From Crocodylus rhombifer (lineage: Eukaryota; Chordata; Crocodylia; Crocodylidae), in assembly GCA_038503035.1 (NCBI GenBank), contig JAVSML010024005.1, forward strand, positions 693,530 to 757,529: a DNA stretch of 64,000 bases, in the 5' to 3' direction. The notes under the pieces are model-generated. The model did not search any database. It worked only from the letters and a program-made list of their open reading frames with translations, and had not been told where the DNA came from. Position numbers and translations under genes: made by a program. The stretch's first letter is position 1. Each line of letters begins with the position of its first letter. Of this stretch, positions 51,132 to 64,000 are shown in pieces.

Positions 51132-51734
51132 TCCTCCCATTAACTACAAAAGTTAGGCTAAGGAAGCAGAAAAGTGCAATTCTGTATCAGTAGAAGCACC
51201 TTCTAATATTTGGAGATGTCATTAATAAGTGACTTGCATCTTGTATTGATCCAGTTCCGAGGAGGGGCATTCAGTTATTTGCTAAATCTCAGCCATTTCT
51301 TGAACAGAAGCCACCAACTACAGTATATAAAACTGTTCTCTTGTATTTGCTGAAAGTTTGCTGGTAGACAGCAACAGTTGATTCTTATGACATCAAGTGT
51401 CACTTGAACACATCTACTCTTAATAACTGTATTTTATACAAAGATATGAGAATTCCATTGTTTTTCTTTAAATCATGATTACTATTTTACAAAAATTAGG
51501 TACATTTGATATAAAAGTACATCATTAAAACGAGAATACAAAAGGTAAGTGCAAAAAAGTATTACACAAAAGTGAGAATAATGGATTAGATCTTACTTAT
51601 TGATCAATTTGGAACATCACTTAGCAGAAATGAGAAAACATCATCTTTGTAAACTTTTACTACTGTAGAGGGAATTGCTCCTAAAATGTGTGCGACAGCA
51701 GCTATCTTCTTATCATCAGAAGATTAAACCAACT

Positions 51735-59426
<7,692 letters not shown>

Positions 59427-59589
59427 TCAATAATGTACAGTACCCAGAAATCCATATACAATTTGGTTTGATCCAAAGCAACCCAAACTCCTAAGAGCTG
59501 CAAGTTGGCACTGATACACCTTACAATTTAGTACTTCTTAAAACTACACCCACAGATGATCAATTAGGGCCTGATCCTGCAAATGTGGA

Positions 59590-61205
59590 GTAGTTACTGG
59601 TAACAAAATGGAGTTCTTTGAGTTATGTTATCCACGTGTTCATTCATTGCAAGGCTATGCACACCTCAAGCACTTGGACTTTTGCAACTTTTTGTAGCAG
59701 GCACATGTCCTGCCTCTCCGTATGCTCTACGCCAATAGCAAAAAGGGTGGTTCCCAACATACAATTTCCTCTCCGCCACATAATCCCAATATGCTAAGGA
59801 CTGAATAAGGGGGGGATACAGAACACTCACATGCAAAACATCTTGAAGAACTCCATTTACTAATAAGCAATACTCTTTTCTTCTTCAAGCAACTGTCCAG
59901 ATGCAGTCCATCTGGAGACACGTCTCTGTGCACATAGTGCCTAAGAAGACTTCTTTACTACAAGCAGCATCTACTCTGGAAGCCTTCACAAATGGCATTA
60001 TGCTTGATGAAGATGCACATGGAATTGCAGGTGTCTGCCTTGCCTATGCCTGAGCTAGAGACATTTCTGGGAGGCCAGCAGAATCACTTTGGCTCTGAAG
60101 GGGCCAGGGTGTAAAGGGAGAGAATGTACTATAAGCACAAATGGCAATTCCATCTTAGCATTTTTTAATACCTTGATGTATTACCCCGGTCCACATAAAC
60201 AGTCTTTATATGGAAACTGGTGTGCCTCTTGACATTTGTTTTATAACAGGAAATCACTATTAGGAATTTCCAGAAAGGTTTAGTCCTATGTAGGCCTTCT
60301 GCATTCAGCATAGGAAGTGATGCCTCAGGCCTCGCAGAACATGGTGCTGTAAAGAACCCTCATCAGGTGGATCATATGAGCAAGATAAAATTCTGGGAGT
60401 GTTGGACAGGGATGTCCTTCTGGACAAAAGCCTATGTCTACACTTAAGAGAACAGGAATTCTTTGGAATTGACAACAAGATGTGTTATCAAGAGAGGATC
60501 CATGGCCAGCTAAATCCTGCATTCAGTGGTCAGAGACTGAGCCCAGGGATTAGCCCAGGAGTTAAAACTGGAGTCTAGCTTCATGATCATTTCTGATCCC
60601 GGTCATATACTACTTATAAAGTAGCACAGTTCTCAGAGAGATGGGATTCCCTTGAATGGAAAAAACACTTAACACCTCCGTCTTTGGTAGGCATAATCCT
60701 ATCACCAGGAGGAAGACAATTTGAAACCAGGCACCCTGACTAAGCCATACTGGTGGCTGTGGGAGAGATCTGCCTGACAGGTAGGAAAACACAGAATATC
60801 ACTCAGATAGAAAAGCCACATGGCACAGGTCAAAATGTCTCAGATGTCTAAAAAAAAGTTGACAAAGACCAGGAAGAAGTGTGTAATTAAACCAAAGAAA
60901 GTAAAAAAAAAAAAAAAACCCACAAAAGAAAAGGCAACAGACCAAAAATACAGTCTGGATCAGACTTGGGAATCCTAGTCTCAAACCAAGATGTTTGAGA
61001 GGAATTGAGGAATAGGATGTATACACTTTTTTACCCTTGGCACAGGGCCCTTTTTTACCCTTGGCACAGGGCACAAGAGGCAAGGCACATCCACCCTGCA
61101 TGGGTGCTACTAAGGCAGTAGTCTCTGTACTCTAGTGCATATGTGCAACCATTGTAGGGCATGCATACAGATGAGGAGAACGTAACCTATCTACAGTTCC
61201 AATGG
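59590..61205. mobile_element. putative 1.6 kb DNA transposon relic
   Basis: Left part TTACTGGTAACAAAATGGAG followed by TTCTTTGAGTTATG, and right part GAGGAGAACGTAACCTATCT in inverse, resemble the ctgtaactggagttcttcgag ends of a common reptilian repeat. Outer pairs TGCACA/TGTGCA also occur. No transposase seen. Lies in the AK3 intron. Confidence 0.4.
61026..61073. repeat. 24-base tandem duplication
   Basis: CTTTTTTACCCTTGGCACAG repeated twice with period 24. Confidence 0.9.
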
Positions 61206-64000
61206 TGATATTGTGGCTATCTGTGTACACAAGTAACTTTATTCATGTACATAATGGCTTGCAGTATCAGTCCCTTAGACTTAAAAAACAGGAAATGTTA
61301 CTACTGAAGCTTCTTTAGAAAGAGGAAACAGATCATGAACACAAATGTTCTCAGTCCAATGAAACTAAATATAACCTAAATCCTTCCCCAGACTATCTGT
61401 CATGAAAATTAAGTTCTAATGTCTGATTTTGCCAAACATAATCTAGCATTAAACCATAAATATAGCAGATGTTAAAGTCTTTCCCTTGGAGGGATGCTGT
61501 TTTTCCATAAAGATAAGATTAACATTTCAAGTACTCAGCATTTAAGAAAGAACCCTACAGAGGGTGTTTATAAGTGATGCACACTTTCATAAATAGTTTG
61601 TGGACACTGCTGGTTTTCCCTACACTGCTGGTACTAAAAGGTTACTCTGTACTTCCTTCCACTGGCTTAGATACCCGCCATTTCCCTTTTTAAGAAAACT
61701 GCACCACTCTACCACAAATTGCTATGCAAACGTATGTTCGTTAAACAGAAGTTATGGGCTTGATGCACAAGCTATCAGGCCAGAGATTTTTGGACAGAAT
61801 TTGCATTGATTTTATAACTGGCAGGTTTGCAGAATTGGATATTATTGCTAATTTAGATGCTTTCCTCACCTCAATCTAGTTCCAGGACTCCAGACACAAG
61901 AGTGAAGGGGACTAAACATTTCAAATGCCAAAAAGTCAAGATTTTTGGAACCTTCCTGCAAGTTTCTAATTATTGTATTTTTTAAATAATTCAGTATCAA
62001 ATGCTGATGACCTGCTACTACGAGGCAAAATACTACAATGGGGGAACATATGTGAATCTGAATAAATACAACAGAAGACTTCCCATTTAAAAAACAAATA
62101 TTACTACCTGTTTCCTTAGCAAATCTAAGATGCCTCAAATGAAAGTAATACACTCAAGAACTGGAACAGATAGCTCTCACATTTAAAAAGCAGCAGTAAA
62201 AAGAAGAGCAGGAACTTAACGTCTACCTTAAATTAAGATTATGAGTTTCTATTTACAACTAAACACTGAATAAAAATATTTTAGATATTAGGATAGAACA
62301 CTGGCAACAAAAAAAAGGTCCAGATTTTAAATATCCCCACAATCTAGGAACAGTCAGATTCAAAGTCAAGGTGGCTTAAAAATCAAAACAACCTGGATGC
62401 AGACCTTTCTTTATGCCTATGTTCCCTCCTATTTCTAAATATGTTTGGCCCATTGTTTTCCAAAAAAGTCAGGGCTTTCCTCTCACATGGATTACACTAG
62501 AAAAAGGATTTCCCTCATCTGTTAATTGTGTTATCGTCCTTTAAGTACTAGCAGACTGCTAAGTGTTGTACAGGGGAAAGAAAACTTGAAGACCCTGCCT
62601 TCATGGAATCTGCCATCCTAGTGAGCTAAATAAAGTTACCAGGGTCTGAAGAGCCCCTTCAACATGAAGAGGTGGAAGGAAGTCTCCCCCGACAACCTTG
62701 AATAGGACAGCTAGGACATCAGAGATTACCCTCTGATGGAGGCCCAAAAGCATGGTGGTAGGGGAGACCAGAAGAGTAGATCAGTTGATTTACAGCAGTC
62801 ATCTTCAATCTGACTCGAGTTCCCACGCTACCCAGTTTTCTGTCCCACAGATTGCTGTGGGAACCTAATTTAACTTTTAAGTTGCATTAAAACTACACTG
62901 GCTCTCCAGTATAACTTTCTCAAAGCAACTGCAGGGCAGGGTCAGTCAGTGGCAACATGATCCCTCAGGCATAAGCATTTGGGTTCCTTCAGCATTTATG
63001 AGATTATATGTGTTCCACCCACAAGGGATCTCAAGTAACAGCAGGCATTAAATGATCATTTAGCTGAAAGGTCAAAGATGGCACAGTTTAGAAGCTGAGG
63101 GTCTATGACTAAAGGCGTTAAAGCCTACCAAACTTTAATGAACATATTTTTATATTGTCAATAACTCTGATGTTTGCTGGACTAATAGTGGCGGTTCACA
63201 CCACCCTATGCATTGTATGGCCACTTCAAAGGGGTGTAGGTAAGGGTAACTAACATAAGGCTGGTCTTGAGCATCTAGCCCCCTGGGTAGCTCTCAAACA
63301 TTTCAGAAAACCAGATATGTTTCTATTTACCCATCTTTCTATTCCTCTCATCTTTATGTCCAGCCCAAATAATTTAGCAAGGCTGTAATTATCAGCATGA
63401 AACCAGCTCTCAGTGCTGGCATCACACCCTTATTAGGGGGTTGCCTAGCTTGTCCAACTGCAGTAAAGATATGGAGAGCTTCCCTTCCTTACTGTCATTT
63501 CCACCTGGCAGGAATCCTATCTTAAACTAGTTCTGGGAGTAGTAAAAGGGACAAGGGAACCACAGAACCAAATGGCTAAAGAGAGACCCCTTTTTAAAAT
63601 GCAGTTTTTAAGTGTGTAATGATTACCTGTTCCACCTGTTTCCCTACTATATCATCGCCGGAGTGCTTGAAAATAAGAGGCATGGGGAATTCTTTTTGCT
63701 GAGATCAGAAGCCTAGGTTCAAGCACCTATTGCAACTTTAGCTACTGTAGCAATGGAATTTAATCACACAGGCCAGTAGGATTGGCTTTATCTAGAAAAC
63801 ACAAATTATACATGTCTAACTATATTGGAACAGTGCATTTAAAAAATGTGGATAGGGAGAAGGAAGAAGCTGTTCTGGTATAAGCATTATTCTGGTACAA
63901 GTGTTCACCCCACAGGTTATACCACTATCTCAATACAGAGGACAAAGAGAAAAAAGAAAAAAAAAAAAATCACGTCTACCTGCAGAGTTACATTGGTACA

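Larger units (their letters stand above)
44320..51734. other. CDC37L1-AK3 tail-to-tail spacer
   Basis: Includes both 3' UTRs, the 45.2 kb palindrome, the CR1 at 47128, an hAT fragment and a MITE. A GC-rich patch at 48,880-49,260 looks repeat-derived. No further gene seen. Confidence 0.75.

Overview
This is a vertebrate nuclear window with no bacterial-style gene packing. It carries parts of three protein-coding genes with long introns, set among transposon remains. The repeats point to a sauropsid, most likely a crocodilian: several CR1 LINE copies with the usual attctatg-type 3' ends, mariner and hAT-type DNA transposon remnants, and many small foldback elements. A turtle or bird is less likely but cannot be excluded from sequence alone.

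The three genes were assembled exon by exon from splice sites, reading phase and recognisable peptides. (1) SPATA6L (minus strand): start codon at 34041, with seven coding exons running leftwards to 10723. All junction phases agree and give about 243 residues. The C-terminal exons are not securely identified; one weak candidate lies at 8910-8979. (2) CDC37L1 (plus strand): all seven coding exons, 36020-44319, give a complete 322-residue HSP90 co-chaperone-like protein. (3) AK3 (minus strand): the last four coding exons, from 59395 down to the stop at 51735, encode about 178 residues of mitochondrial GTP:AMP phosphotransferase. The P-loop exon lies off the right edge or was not found. The order SPATA6L - CDC37L1 - AK3 and the strands match the human 9p24.1 map as I remember it.

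Layout: 1-8,900 has no recognised gene and holds a LINE relic lying between inverted ends. 8,900-34,041 is SPATA6L, with introns holding CR1, hAT, mariner and foldback elements. 34,042-36,019 is a head-to-head promoter region with two CpG-rich blocks split by an hAT-like fragment. 36,020-44,319 is CDC37L1. 44,320-51,734 is the tail-to-tail spacer between CDC37L1 and AK3, with a large GC-rich palindrome and a 1.1 kb CR1. 51,735-64,000 is AK3 and its intron.

The three genes do not form a pathway. SPATA6L is related to SPATA6, a sperm head-tail connecting-piece protein. CDC37L1 binds HSP90/HSP70. AK3 balances guanine and adenine nucleotides in the mitochondrial matrix. The less ordinary signals are non-coding: large foldbacks, a LINE fragment between transposon-like ends, a mariner with unusually long inverted ends, and no PLPP6-like gene where mammals have one. 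I see no CRISPR array, bacterial gene, intact virus or clearly new coding system.
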